A stretch of 64,000 nt of DNA from an uncultured Bacilli bacterium (GTDB lineage: Bacteria; Bacillota_I; Bacilli_A; RF39; UBA660). The stretch spans positions 177,497-241,496 of the forward strand of contig CAJTWC010000001.1 of NCBI GenBank assembly GCA_910580185.1. Direction: 5' to 3'. The position numbers and the translations under genes were made by a program. Every line of letters starts with the position of its first letter. The stretch's first letter is position 1. Positions 49,721 to 58,250 of this stretch are shown piece after piece. The notes beneath the pieces are model-generated. The model had not been told where the DNA came from. It saw nothing but the letters and a program-made list of their open reading frames with translations, and searched no databases.

Positions 49721-49749
49721 ATATTAACACATGTAAAATATTAATGCAA
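49721..49749 (-). promoter_or_regulatory. Promoter of the 42-codon toxin candidate
   Basis: TTGCAT (49744-49749), 17 bp, TAATAT (49721-49726) with TGTGT before the -10. The rest of 49750-49914 holds nothing I can support beyond AT-rich DNA. Confidence 0.65.
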
Positions 49750-49914
49750 ATAATCTAAAATAATGTTTTTGTATATAAAATTATCGACAAAAATTAATTT
49801 TAATTATAATAAAAAAATATTTTTCAAAGTTTAAACTCACAAAATATCTAAATTTTTAGCTAAAAAATTTTTTATTTTTTTAAAATAGTATTATAATTAA
49901 GTTAGAGGAACAAA

Positions 49915-50283
49915 ATGACTTATAAAGATATACTTGATAAACTATCTAAATCTAAGTTTAGGAGTAGTTTTAAATTAAAAGAAAAAGATATTAATTACAT
50001 TAAAGAAAAAGGTCCATTAAAAATTAAGGAACATGCTTATGATTTTATTAATAAGAGATTAACCCCATGTGTTATTCCAAACGATGGAAAACAAACGCCT
50101 ATGAAAGGTCATCCAGTATTTATCGCCCAACACGCCTGCGCTTGTTGTTGTCGTGGTTGTTTAGAAAAATGGCATAAAATACCAAAAAACAAAAATCTTA
50201 CCAGTAAAGAAGTAGATTACATAGTTAATTTGCTAATGCTGTGGATAAAAAAAGAATTACAGGAGGCAAAATGGAATTATTAG
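49915..50283 (+). CDS. DUF4186 family protein
   Basis: A 122-residue protein with all family landmarks: RSSFKLKEKDINYI, KEHAYDFINKRLTP, NDGKQTPMKGHPVFIAQHACACCCRGCLEKWHKIP and YIVNLLMLWIKKEL. The cluster of H and C residues suggests metal binding. Many members are 120-130 residues in bacteria; the function is unknown. It overlaps the NUDIX gene by 13 bases, so the two are translated together. Confidence 0.9.
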   Translation: MTYKDILDKLSKSKFRSSFKLKEKDINYIKEKGPLKIKEHAYDFINKRLTPCVIPNDGKQTPMKGHPVFIAQHACACCCRGCLEKWHKIPKNKNLTSKEVDYIVNLLMLWIKKELQEAKWNY

Positions 50284-50870
50284 ATATTTATGATGAAAAA
50301 GGAAATCATATAGGAACAGAAGAAAGAAAAATAGTTCATCAAAAAGCTTTATGGCACAAAACAGTTCACTGCTGGCTTTACGATAAGTTAGGAAACGTAT
50401 ATTTTCAAATAAGAAAAGACGAAAAAACGTTTTATACAACAGCTTCAGGTCATGTTTCGGCTGGAGAAACTTTAAACGAAGCGTTTGGTCGTGAAATTAA
50501 AGAAGAATTAGGAATTGATATTGATTATGAAAAAGCCGAATTAATTGAAGTTGTTAACTTTAAATTAGATAGAAAAAATAAGGATGGATCTTTCTTTAAA
50601 GATAGGGTTTTCGCTAACGTCTTCGCTTACAAAATAGATGGTATTCCTACATTTAACTTAGATCCTAACGAAGTAATTGGAATAGTCAAAGTAAACGCAA
50701 AAGAAGCGTTAGAATTATTCAAAAAAGAAAGTGGTAAAATAAACGCTGAAATAATAAACCTAGATAACACCATAACAAAAAGATTGGTAGATTTTAAAGA
50801 ATTTTTGGTAAACAAAGGTGAAACTGCTATAGGAAAATATGGAAAAGTTTTAGAGTTCGTTATTAATTAA
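50271..50870 (+). CDS. NUDIX hydrolase
   Basis: A 199-residue hydrolase of nucleoside diphosphate-linked compounds. The NUDIX box is complete: GHVSAGETLNEAFGREIKEE followed by LGI, residues about 62-84. The N-terminal WHKTVHCWLYD and the length place it near the IPP isomerase-like/YfcD group of NUDIX enzymes. The ATG at 50271 has AGGAGG. It ends in a TAA at 50868; the sequence right after the stop, in the same frame, is a full HD-domain sequence, so the gene may be the front half of a fusion. Confidence 0.92.
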   Translation: MELLDIYDEKGNHIGTEERKIVHQKALWHKTVHCWLYDKLGNVYFQIRKDEKTFYTTASGHVSAGETLNEAFGREIKEELGIDIDYEKAELIEVVNFKLDRKNKDGSFFKDRVFANVFAYKIDGIPTFNLDPNEVIGIVKVNAKEALELFKKESGKINAEIINLDNTITKRLVDFKEFLVNKGETAIGKYGKVLEFVIN

Positions 50871-51347
50871 AATTTAGAGCATCTTAAAGACTTTATAAAA
50901 GAAAAACATGCTGGACAAACTAGAAAGCAAGGCTCGCCATATTACAAGCATCCTATTTCAGTTGCTGAAATTTTAAAAGAAAAAGGTTTTGGTTATGATT
51001 ATTGCGTTACAGCTCTTTTTCATGATTTATTAGAAAATACTAATGCAACAGAAAAAGAAATTAAAAACTTATCAAACGATAATATATTAAATGCGGTTAA
51101 ACTTCTTACAAAAGAAAAAGGATATGTAATGAAAAGTTACATATCCAACCTAGAAAAAAACGAACTTGCTAAGATGGTCAAATTATCAGATAGATTACAT
51201 AACTTAATTGAAGGAGTTTACGCAAATAAAATTTGGAGACTAAAATACATTAAAGAAACCCAAAAATATTTCATACCACTCGCTAAAGGTACTCCTTTTG
51301 AAAAAGATATTAATGTAGCTCTTGAGAAACTTATAAAATCATTATAA
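50871..51347 (+). pseudogene. HD-domain phosphohydrolase sequence without start codon, in frame with NUDIX
   Basis: 158 codons without interruption directly after the NUDIX stop and in the same frame. The translation has the RelA/SpoT-type HD landmarks: HAGQTRKQGSPYYKHPISVA, ALFHDLLENT and KLSDRLHNL. No ATG, GTG or TTG is available before the domain starts (the first ATG is at 51129, after the HD residues), so it can only be made by read-through of TAA, by an unusual start, or not at all. An ancestral NUDIX-HD fusion with one nonsense change, or loss of a start codon, both fit. Confidence 0.7.
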
Positions 51348-51352
51348 GTTTC
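51326..51352 (+). terminator. Terminator after the HD-domain sequence
   Basis: GAAACTTATAA pairs with TTATAAGTTTC around a 5-base loop, then TTTTT; overlaps the stop codon and the convergent gene's end. Confidence 0.75.
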
Positions 51353-51719
51353 TTTTTATATTATCTATTTCTGTTTGCATAGCTCTTACCATCTTCTCTA
51401 GCATAGCAAGAGTTTCCTCATTACCCGATTCATTATTTTGGGTGCTATTACGATTATTATCATCCCCACCAGTTTGACCTGAAGAAGAGTTTGCAAAAGT
51501 ATCAGCGTTATTTCTGCCCGTTTCAGTAGATTCTCTAGGCTCAAGACCCCTTTCTTGCATTACCGCACGATAAAAAGCGTTAGTCGCTAAAACTTGTGCA
51601 ACTAGCATAAGCCAGTTACTTACCGCATTTTGTTCATTAGCAGTCATATCGTCAATTAATATGTAACCAACCACAACAGCCGACATAGAAAATAACTTAG
51701 GAGGAATATTTGGTAACAA
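51342..51719 (-). CDS. Hypothetical protein with N-terminal helix and Asn/Gly/Ser-rich linker
   Basis: Not recognised. 125 residues: an N-terminal hydrophobic region (MLPNIPPKLFSMSAVVVGYI and LMLVAQVLATNAF), a low-complexity linker rich in N, G, S and T (residues 63-100), and a C-terminal helix (LAMLEKMVRAMQTEIDNIKR) able to form a coiled coil. Probably membrane attached. Single gene with GGAGG before the ATG at 51719, next to another small membrane protein gene. Confidence 0.6.
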   Translation of the reverse strand: MLPNIPPKLFSMSAVVVGYILIDDMTANEQNAVSNWLMLVAQVLATNAFYRAVMQERGLEPRESTETGRNNADTFANSSSGQTGGDDNNRNSTQNNESGNEETLAMLEKMVRAMQTEIDNIKRNL

Positions 51720-51764
51720 AATAAAATCCCTCCTTGCTATTTAATTATATTCAAAATTAAACAA

Positions 51765-52148
51765 TTAATTAAAAGCTAGTTCTACGTCTATGTTCTCATC
51801 AGCAATTGCAATGTATAAAAAGATAATACCACTTAACAAAATAAGGAAAGAACCAAGTAGTGAAAGCTTAGTTAAATTCTTTACTTTTGGTTGTTCATAA
51901 GGACTAAGACTTTTTACATCGTATAATGAATCTTTAAAAAAGTATGCGTAAACAACAACTAAAATAACAAATATTCCTATCATTATCTTACGATACTTAT
52001 TCTTACCATTTTGGTCATTATATAATAAATACTTTTTTTCTAAAGTGTTAGAATACAAACTAAAAATAATTATTCCTATGTAAATAATCCAAATAAAATC
52101 TTCTACTTTTAATTGTTTTAACCTTTTATTTAATTCATCATTATTCAT
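51765..52148 (-). CDS. Hypothetical membrane protein, 127 residues
   Basis: Not recognised. Three membrane helices (about residues 18-33, 52-70 and 95-117), a charged N-terminus (MNNDELNKRLKQLKVEDF) and a short acidic end. The ribosome site before ATG 52148 is weak. Neighbours on the same strand are the short hypothetical gene downstream and the SDR gene upstream; no functional link is visible. Confidence 0.55.
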   Translation of the reverse strand: MNNDELNKRLKQLKVEDFIWIIYIGIIIFSLYSNTLEKKYLLYNDQNGKNKYRKIMIGIFVILVVVYAYFFKDSLYDVKSLSPYEQPKVKNLTKLSLLGSFLILLSGIIFLYIAIADENIDVELAFN

Positions 52149-52162
52149 ATTTAATTATATTT

Positions 52163-52191
52163 AAAAAGTTAAGAAAATAATCTTAACTTTC
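52163..52191 (-). terminator. Terminator of the 52.2-kb SDR gene
   Basis: AAAGTTAAGA pairs with TCTTAACTTT around a 6-base loop with T-run on the minus strand; overlaps the stop codon. Confidence 0.75.
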
Positions 52192-53091
52192 GGTTATTGT
52201 TCCACCATTTGGATGAAGTACTTGTCCTGACATATATCTTGAATCATCACTTGCTAGAAATAGAAAGCTTGTTGCTACTTCAAATGGCTGCCCTGCCCTG
52301 TTCATAGGAACTTTAGAAGTATAGGTTCCAAAGGTTTCTACTTCTTTGGCACTATAAGATGCTGGAATAAGAGGTGTCCAAATAGGACCTGGAGCAACGG
52401 CGTTTACCCTTATTCCTTTATCTGCTAGTGAAAGTGATAAAGACCTCGTAAGAGATACAATAGCACCCTTGGTACTACTATAATCAATTAGTTTTTTCTC
52501 TCCTTGATACGCGGTAACAGAAGTTGTATTTATTATAGAATCTCCTTCTTTTAAATATGGTAAAACTTCCCTTATCATGTAAAAGTAAGAAAATACGTTT
52601 GTCTTATAAGTTAGTTCTAATTGTTCATCCGTTATCTTGGTAAAGTCATCTTTAATAAATTGAACGGCTATATTATTAACTAATATATCAACGTGACCAT
52701 ACTTTTTTATAACTTTTTTAACTACTTCTTTATCATTATTACTTTTTGTTAAATCACATCTTATTAAACTTACTTCTCCACCAATACTTTTAATGTAATT
52801 AGCGGTGTCCTCGGCGTCTTTATCCTCGTTTAAATAAACGATTACAACGCTAGCACCTTCTTTTGCAAATAAAACTGATGTTGCTTTTCCAATACCGCTG
52901 TCACCACCAGTTATGATAGCTACCTTACCCTTTAACTTACCACTTGGTTTATAATAGGGATTATCAAAAATAGGCTTAGGTTCCATTAGGTATTCTAATC
53001 CTGGTTGTCTATCTTGATGCTGAGATGGAAAAGCTAAGTCTACTTCTTCACACATCTTTTCTTTTCCAATAAAACTATACTCTGGGTACAT
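52183..53091 (-). CDS. Short-chain dehydrogenase/reductase, glucose/ribitol dehydrogenase type
   Basis: A 302-residue SDR with an N-terminal extension (about 48 residues, PSQHQDRQPGLEYLM) characteristic of the YhdF/YhxC/YdaD general-stress group. Cofactor site AIITGGDSGIGKATSVLFA, NNIAV, and catalytic S and YSSTK in TTSVTAYQGEKKLIDYSSTK; C-terminal VRVNAVAPGPIWTPL. Likely NAD(P)H-dependent; substrate unknown. Not evidently linked with the next SDR, which has a different subfamily pattern. Confidence 0.9.
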   Translation of the reverse strand: MYPEYSFIGKEKMCEEVDLAFPSQHQDRQPGLEYLMEPKPIFDNPYYKPSGKLKGKVAIITGGDSGIGKATSVLFAKEGASVVIVYLNEDKDAEDTANYIKSIGGEVSLIRCDLTKSNNDKEVVKKVIKKYGHVDILVNNIAVQFIKDDFTKITDEQLELTYKTNVFSYFYMIREVLPYLKEGDSIINTTSVTAYQGEKKLIDYSSTKGAIVSLTRSLSLSLADKGIRVNAVAPGPIWTPLIPASYSAKEVETFGTYTSKVPMNRAGQPFEVATSFLFLASDDSRYMSGQVLHPNGGTITES

Positions 53092-53123
53092 AAATCACAC
53101 TCCTTTGTATAATTTTATTTTTA

Positions 53124-53897
53124 TTATTTTCTAAATATGCTATATAATCTTCCAAGTAATGCGTAAGAAAGTGGCGCTCTATAAGCACTTTTAGGCTTTT
53201 CATCTTCTATTGCTCTTATTATTTGAACGACAATTGAATCAAGTTGTTTTTTCTCGCCTATTTTAAACAGAAAATGTTCAACGTTATAAAGTTCCTTTTT
53301 TATATCTTCAAAATATTTTCCACCATCATACTTATTATCTAAGAATACTTGATTAAATCCAGTATGGTATAAACCTGGCTCTATTATGGCCACTTTAACG
53401 TTTGTTCCCATGAAAAATAATTCCTTTTGTAAGGACTTAGTTATCATGGTAACACTTGCTTTAGTAGCTGAATAAACACCTCCAAAAGGAATTGGAATAG
53501 TACCTGCAATTGATGACATAACAACTATTCTTCCGCTATCTTTATCTACCATTTGTCTTAAAACTAGTTGAAGTAACCTAAATGATGAAAAAACGTTTAC
53601 CTCGAAGTTTTCCCTTACCTTATCCATGTCTGCTTCTATAATACTACCACCTAGTCCCGTAGCAGCATGATTATATAAAACATCAACGTTTAAATCTAAG
53701 ACTTTTTGTCTATCTTCTTCCTTTGTAATATCTACTTTCATAACCGTTATGTTTTTATAATCTTTCACTTTTTCTTTTACGTTATCCGCTTCTTTTTTAG
53801 TATGACAAGTTAAATATACTTCGTGGCCCCTTTCTGCTAAAGTAAGGCTTGTTAAATACGCAATTCCACTTGCCGCTCCCGTTATTAATATTTTCAT
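53124..53897 (-). CDS. Short-chain dehydrogenase/reductase, classical type
   Basis: A 257-residue SDR: ILITGAASGIAYLTSLTLAE cofactor site (residues 3-22), YNHAATG, catalytic serine in VMSSIAGTIP and YSATKAS. Its substrate cannot be read. The start ATG 53897 lies directly against the T-run of the murC terminator, and the ribosome site (GGTGAT) is inside the terminator's right arm, so its translation could depend on whether that hairpin forms. Confidence 0.88.
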   Translation of the reverse strand: MKILITGAASGIAYLTSLTLAERGHEVYLTCHTKKEADNVKEKVKDYKNITVMKVDITKEEDRQKVLDLNVDVLYNHAATGLGGSIIEADMDKVRENFEVNVFSSFRLLQLVLRQMVDKDSGRIVVMSSIAGTIPIPFGGVYSATKASVTMITKSLQKELFFMGTNVKVAIIEPGLYHTGFNQVFLDNKYDGGKYFEDIKKELYNVEHFLFKIGEKKQLDSIVVQIIRAIEDEKPKSAYRAPLSYALLGRLYSIFRK

Positions 53898-53922
53898 AAA
53901 AAAATCACCATTATTATGGTGA
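53897..53922 (-). terminator. murC terminator overlapping the SDR ribosome site
   Basis: TCACCAT pairs with ATGGTGA around AATA, then T7 on the minus strand; the stem's right arm includes GGTGA of the following gene. Confidence 0.8.
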
Positions 53923-53927
53923 CCATT

Positions 53928-55250
53928 TTATTTGTTTTTATTCTTTATTTGTTCTTCAAAAATATTTTCATATTTCGAAATATCAGCGCAGCTCATAAAA
54001 CATATAACAGCGTTTTCATGGTTTAACAATTTATGAATAGTATTCTTATCAATTATTTCTGCGTCCTCAATATTATCTACTATAGTCTTACTTGTAACCC
54101 CAGGAAAATCATCAGCTTTTTCTCTATCACATTCTATTTCAAATAAGTACGTTTTATCAGAAAGTTTTAAAGACTCTATAAAATCATTCATTAAATCTTT
54201 GGTTCTAGAATACGTATTAGGTAAAAATACTGACACTATTTCCTTATCTGGATATTTTTGTTTTGCAGACTCGATAGTTACTTTTATTTCTGTTGGGTGA
54301 TGAGCATAATCATCTACTTCTATTACATTACCAAACTCTTTTATCTTAAACCTTCTTTTAGCACCCTTAAAATCACTTAAATATTTATCTATATCCTCTT
54401 TGCTAATGTTATAGCTTCTAAGTATAGCAATAGATCCTAATGCATTTAATATCATATGTTTACCAAATAACGGTAAATTAAAATGACCATATAATTCATT
54501 ATTGATATAAACGTCAAATGATGAACCTGATTCATTTAAATTAACGTTTTTACATACTATATCATTATTTTCATTAAAACCATAATATAATACCGGAATA
54601 TCTTTTTTAATATTTAACTTTCTAATGTTTTCATCATCACCACACATAACAATTAACCTGGTTGCTTTATTAACAAAAGTATTAAATGTATTTACTAAAT
54701 CATCTAAGTCTTTATATATTTCAGTGTGATCTAATTCTATGTTAGTTAAAAGTACATTAGAAGGATGATATGATAGAAAATGTCTATTAAACTCATCTGA
54801 TTCCACTACAAAATATTTATTATCTTTTTTTGCATATCCATCTCCTGAACCAACAAAATAATTACAACCTAAAGTATTTTCTAAGACATGACTTATTAAT
54901 AGTGATGTTGTTGTCTTACCGTGAGTACCACACACGCTAGTTGTTTCAAACATTTTTGTAACATGTCCCATAACGTCATGATAACTTTCTATTTTTAAAC
55001 CAAGCTTTCTTACCCTTTTCATCTCAGGATGATCTTCTTTAAAAGCTACAGAATATGTAACTATTGTATCTTTATCTATATCATGATTATTATCATAATA
55101 AATTTTAATATTTCTATCCACTAATCCCTGCTCTGTATATTTAAATTCCCTATGATCATCATATCCAGACACTTCATTACCTAAATCATGTAATATTTGG
55201 GCAAGCGTAGACATACCCGAACCTTTTATACCTATACAATAATATTTCAT
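53928..55250 (-). CDS. murC: UDP-N-acetylmuramate--L-alanine ligase
   Basis: A 440-residue Mur ligase that adds the first amino acid of the peptidoglycan peptide. N-terminal YYCIGIKGSGMSTLAQIL, ATP loop TSVCGTHGKTTTS, the FVVESDEFNRHFLSY segment with the conserved glutamate, NIELDHTEIY, and C-terminal VIEVDDYAHHPTEIK. This proves a peptidoglycan wall and so rules out wall-less mollicutes. Start ATG 55250 has AGAGGTGG upstream; GTG 55259 lies within it. The stretch 55251-55337 holds only the tRNA promoter region. Confidence 0.93.
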   Translation of the reverse strand: MKYYCIGIKGSGMSTLAQILHDLGNEVSGYDDHREFKYTEQGLVDRNIKIYYDNNHDIDKDTIVTYSVAFKEDHPEMKRVRKLGLKIESYHDVMGHVTKMFETTSVCGTHGKTTTSLLISHVLENTLGCNYFVGSGDGYAKKDNKYFVVESDEFNRHFLSYHPSNVLLTNIELDHTEIYKDLDDLVNTFNTFVNKATRLIVMCGDDENIRKLNIKKDIPVLYYGFNENNDIVCKNVNLNESGSSFDVYINNELYGHFNLPLFGKHMILNALGSIAILRSYNISKEDIDKYLSDFKGAKRRFKIKEFGNVIEVDDYAHHPTEIKVTIESAKQKYPDKEIVSVFLPNTYSRTKDLMNDFIESLKLSDKTYLFEIECDREKADDFPGVTSKTIVDNIEDAEIIDKNTIHKLLNHENAVICFMSCADISKYENIFEEQIKNKNK

Positions 55251-55337
55251 AAGTTCCACCTCTATTTAATTATATCACTTATTTCTTAAAACTTTATAGA
55301 AAAAAAAGAAGAAATATGTTATAATCTTTTTGTTGAT

Positions 55338-55424
55338 GCCGGTATGGCGGAATTGGTAGACGCGCCAGACTCAAAATCTGGTGGTAGCAATACCATGTCG
55401 GTTCGAGCCCGACTACCGGTACCA
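55338..55424 (+). tRNA. tRNA-Leu (CAA)
   Basis: Acceptor GCCGGTA with TACCGGT, anticodon stem CCAGA/TCTGG with loop CTCAAAA (anticodon CAA), a long variable arm typical of leucine tRNA, T arm with GGTTCGAGCCC and encoded CCA. A TATAAT with TG extension lies 15-20 bases upstream. Confidence 0.95.
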
Positions 55425-55441
55425 CTTATATATAAAATAAA

Positions 55442-55470
55442 GCAACTATTAAATAGTTGTTTTTATTTTT
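55442..55470 (+). terminator. tRNA-Leu terminator
   Basis: CAACTA pairs with TAGTTG around a 5-base loop, followed by a long T-rich run. Confidence 0.75.
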
Positions 55471-55525
55471 TTATAAATTATTAGTTTTTATGATATAATA
55501 GCATTCAAAGAAATGGGGACTTACC

Positions 55526-56425
55526 ATGAATAAAACTTATTGTATAATTTTTAATACTAATGATGAAATTCTTATGCTAAAAAATGGTAATGAATATTCA
55601 TTACCTAGTATTTCTAGAAATACTACTAATAAAAAAGAACATTTAACCAAATATTTATATGACAATTTTGGATTAAGTGTTAAAAAGTCTTATTTAATAC
55701 CAAAAGAATCTTATGAAAATGAAAAGTATTTTTTATGTGAAGAACCTTATGGTATAGATGAATTTAATCCTGATGAAAAAATTAAAAGGCAAATAATATG
55801 GATTTCAAAAAGAGATTTAAAAGATATTCTTTTGTCTAACCATAAAAATAAGTTTTCAAACACGTTAATTGATGCATTAACAAAAATACTTGGTAGTGGC
55901 TTTTCCTTTAGCAACAAAGAAAGAAACTCATTATTAAAAGAAATGGAAGTAGCTAGCAATAACGGAAACACCTTATATTTTAATTATTTATCAAGTAAAT
56001 CAATGTATTTAATTACTAGTGACAAACAAAAATTAGAAGAAAATGATCATGAATACTCATTAGAATTAATACGATTATTATGTAAAAATATAACATTACT
56101 ACATAATAAAAAGTTAAGTGAATATAAAGAAAAATTAAAAAGCACTCGCCTATCTGATTTAACAGAAAAAGAAGCTAGCTTAATTGGTATGCATGATAAA
56201 TGGGCTAAACTTTTTAAGTCTGTATTTGATAAAACTTCTAAATTTTTACCTGCAATACCTACATGCAGATGTATAAATTACGTTGATGAAGAAATAAAAT
56301 TTCAAAATAAAGATGGTATCACTCCTAGTATAATGGTTAGCTTATACAAAAGGTATAAAAATAAATCGTACAAAGAAGTTCACGATGATATATTAAAAAG
56401 AAGAAAAGAATATAAAAAGAAATAG
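55526..56425 (+). CDS. Hypothetical protein, 299 residues, possible NUDIX-fold N-terminus
   Basis: Not clearly recognised. The first 110 residues (TYCIIFNTNDEILMLKNGNE at the start, later RQIIWISKRDLKDIL) resemble the strand order of a NUDIX fold but no NUDIX box is present, so any hydrolase activity is unlikely. The remaining part is mostly helical, with a basic C-terminal end (LKRRKEYKKK). Start ATG 55526 follows AATGGGGAC, a weak ribosome site. Convergent with the stomatin-like gene. Confidence 0.5.
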   Translation: MNKTYCIIFNTNDEILMLKNGNEYSLPSISRNTTNKKEHLTKYLYDNFGLSVKKSYLIPKESYENEKYFLCEEPYGIDEFNPDEKIKRQIIWISKRDLKDILLSNHKNKFSNTLIDALTKILGSGFSFSNKERNSLLKEMEVASNNGNTLYFNYLSSKSMYLITSDKQKLEENDHEYSLELIRLLCKNITLLHNKKLSEYKEKLKSTRLSDLTEKEASLIGMHDKWAKLFKSVFDKTSKFLPAIPTCRCINYVDEEIKFQNKDGITPSIMVSLYKRYKNKSYKEVHDDILKRRKEYKKK

Positions 56426-56450
56426 TTTAAAATTTAACTATTTCTTTTTT
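56416..56450. terminator. Bidirectional terminator (55.5-kb gene / stomatin-like gene)
   Basis: AGAAATAGTT pairs with AACTATTTCT; T runs on both sides. Confidence 0.75.
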
Positions 56451-57220
56451 GTTATTTTATTAACTATTTCTTCTACTTTCTCAGAATCTATCCTTTTACC
56501 TTTAAAGCTTTCTAATATTTCAACTGGCAAGGCAAATATAATAGTATTACCTTTATCTGCTGATATATCACTTAAAGTAGATAATGTTCTTAAGTGCATT
56601 GCACCTGGTGTTTGTGACATTAAACTTGCAGCCTTAGCTAGGTTTTCTGATGCTTCAACCTCACCTTGAGCTTTAGTTATAACAGCGGCTTTTTCCCTTT
56701 CAGCTTCTGCTGCTATTGCAATTACCCTTTTCATTTCTTCTGGTAAAGAAATATCTTTTAATTCAACATCTTCTACCTTAATTCCCCAAGGATCAGTTGC
56801 CTTATCAATTATCTTACATATTTCCGTAGATATTTTATCTCTTTCACTCAATAATTCATCAAGAGAAACAGCTCCTACTGCATTACGCATGGTAGTTTGA
56901 GCAAGTTGACCAACCGCAAAGTAAAAGTTTTCTACTTCTAAAACCGCTTTTGATGCATCAAATACTTTATAATATATAACCGCATTTATTCTAACTGATA
57001 CGTTATCTTTTGTAATTGCATCTTGTTCTGGGACATCTACTGCTTTGGTTCTTATGTCTACCTTTCTATAACTTTGAAATATTGGTAAAACAATTCTCCA
57101 ACCTGGATTCATTATCTTACTAAACTTACCTAAAGTAAATTTAATACCTCTTTCATATTCATTAACTTGTTTTATTGATACTAAAAGTATCACAATTATT
57201 ACTATTATTGCAATTATCAT
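56438..57220 (-). CDS. SPFH/stomatin-like membrane protein (slipin)
   Basis: A 260-residue protein with an N-terminal helix (residues 2-18) and a full SPFH domain: QVNEYERGIKFTLGKF, NPGWRIVLPIFQSYRKVDIR, TKDNVSVRINAVIYYKVFD, QTTMRNAVGAVSLDELLSER and the C-terminal coiled AEAEREKAAVITKAQGEVEA. Such proteins form cage-like scaffolds in membrane microdomains; partner NfeD proteases are common but none is adjacent. Start ATG 57220 with GGAG upstream. Confidence 0.92.
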   Translation of the reverse strand: MIIAIIVIIVILLVSIKQVNEYERGIKFTLGKFSKIMNPGWRIVLPIFQSYRKVDIRTKAVDVPEQDAITKDNVSVRINAVIYYKVFDASKAVLEVENFYFAVGQLAQTTMRNAVGAVSLDELLSERDKISTEICKIIDKATDPWGIKVEDVELKDISLPEEMKRVIAIAAEAEREKAAVITKAQGEVEASENLAKAASLMSQTPGAMHLRTLSTLSDISADKGNTIIFALPVEILESFKGKRIDSEKVEEIVNKITKKK

Positions 57221-57250
57221 AATTATTCTCCTTTCTTTTTATTTATGTAA

Positions 57251-58246
57251 TTACTTTCCTCTATAACCGCTTCTTTTTTTTACAGCACCTAAAGGATAAT
57301 TAGTAATTGTTGGATTATTATACTGATTTGTAATATTACTATCAACATAACTTGGCTTAGGTCCTTTTTTTATTTTTTGTTTACCAATAGCCTTACCTTT
57401 TAAAGGGTATTGTTTAGTACCTTGACTTTTAATTCTTTCAATAATTAAATTTTCTGGTAACATAGCATATTCTAAAGGTAATTTTAATTTATTTCCTATA
57501 ATTAAATCAGCTTCTTTAAAATTTTGATATTTGGTTCTAATTGGATTATCATTTTTATGAAAATTAAATTTTTTATATGGCTCAAATTTTCCTATCTCAA
57601 ACGATAAATAAGATTCACCTGAAGATAAATAATGTTTTACACTAATCCATGCATTTTCTACCCCATATGACGGTAATTTATAATCTACCGATTTTTCTAT
57701 ATTTCTCGAATCCCCTAATGCAGGATGATCCCAATTAATAGTATACTCAGCATTAGAATCTACATAGTTAATTATTATGTTATCATATTCTCTTAATTTA
57801 CTGTTTATGGCTTTTAAAATATTATTATAATATGATTCCCGTTGCTTTATATCTTCTATAGTGCAAGAATTTATTTTTTCATCATAACTTGATTTCATAT
57901 AATATTTTAATTCATTCTCGTCTTTGCTATAAAAACCTTCCTCAATCATTTCTTTAATATGTTCTTCATATCTAGCCTGACCAGCATAACCTTGTATAAT
58001 AACTTTTATACAAAGATTTAACCAAACAGCATCTTCCATATCTGTAATTTTTAATTTTTCTGAATCAAAAATAATATTTCTCCATATATCATTATCAATA
58101 AAATAGCCCTCATCTTCTATATAAGAATAAAAATCCTGAATGCTAAAATCATCATTTATTAAATCATTTTTATGAGATGAGCCTAACCCAATTGTCATTA
58201 ACACTGATAAAATAAATGATAAAATTCTTTTATTTTTACTGTACAA
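57251..58246 (-). CDS. Hypothetical exported protein, 331 residues
   Basis: Not recognised. It begins with a basic stretch and one hydrophobic segment (KNKRILSFILSVLMTIGLG), a signal peptide or anchor, followed by a polar domain rich in aromatic and acidic residues and an end rich in Asn, Tyr and Pro (NQYNNPTITNYPLG). I prefer TTG 58246 (AGGTGAT seven bases upstream) to GTG 58258, which overlaps the end of scpB. Adjacent to scpB but with no visible link to chromosome segregation. Confidence 0.55.
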   Translation of the reverse strand: MYSKNKRILSFILSVLMTIGLGSSHKNDLINDDFSIQDFYSYIEDEGYFIDNDIWRNIIFDSEKLKITDMEDAVWLNLCIKVIIQGYAGQARYEEHIKEMIEEGFYSKDENELKYYMKSSYDEKINSCTIEDIKQRESYYNNILKAINSKLREYDNIIINYVDSNAEYTINWDHPALGDSRNIEKSVDYKLPSYGVENAWISVKHYLSSGESYLSFEIGKFEPYKKFNFHKNDNPIRTKYQNFKEADLIIGNKLKLPLEYAMLPENLIIERIKSQGTKQYPLKGKAIGKQKIKKGPKPSYVDSNITNQYNNPTITNYPLGAVKKRSGYRGK

Positions 58247-58250
58247 TATA

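Noticed and set aside
51129..51347. 72-codon gene starting at ATG 51129
   Set aside because: It is only the tail of the HD-domain sequence; the catalytic HD residues are encoded upstream in the same frame.
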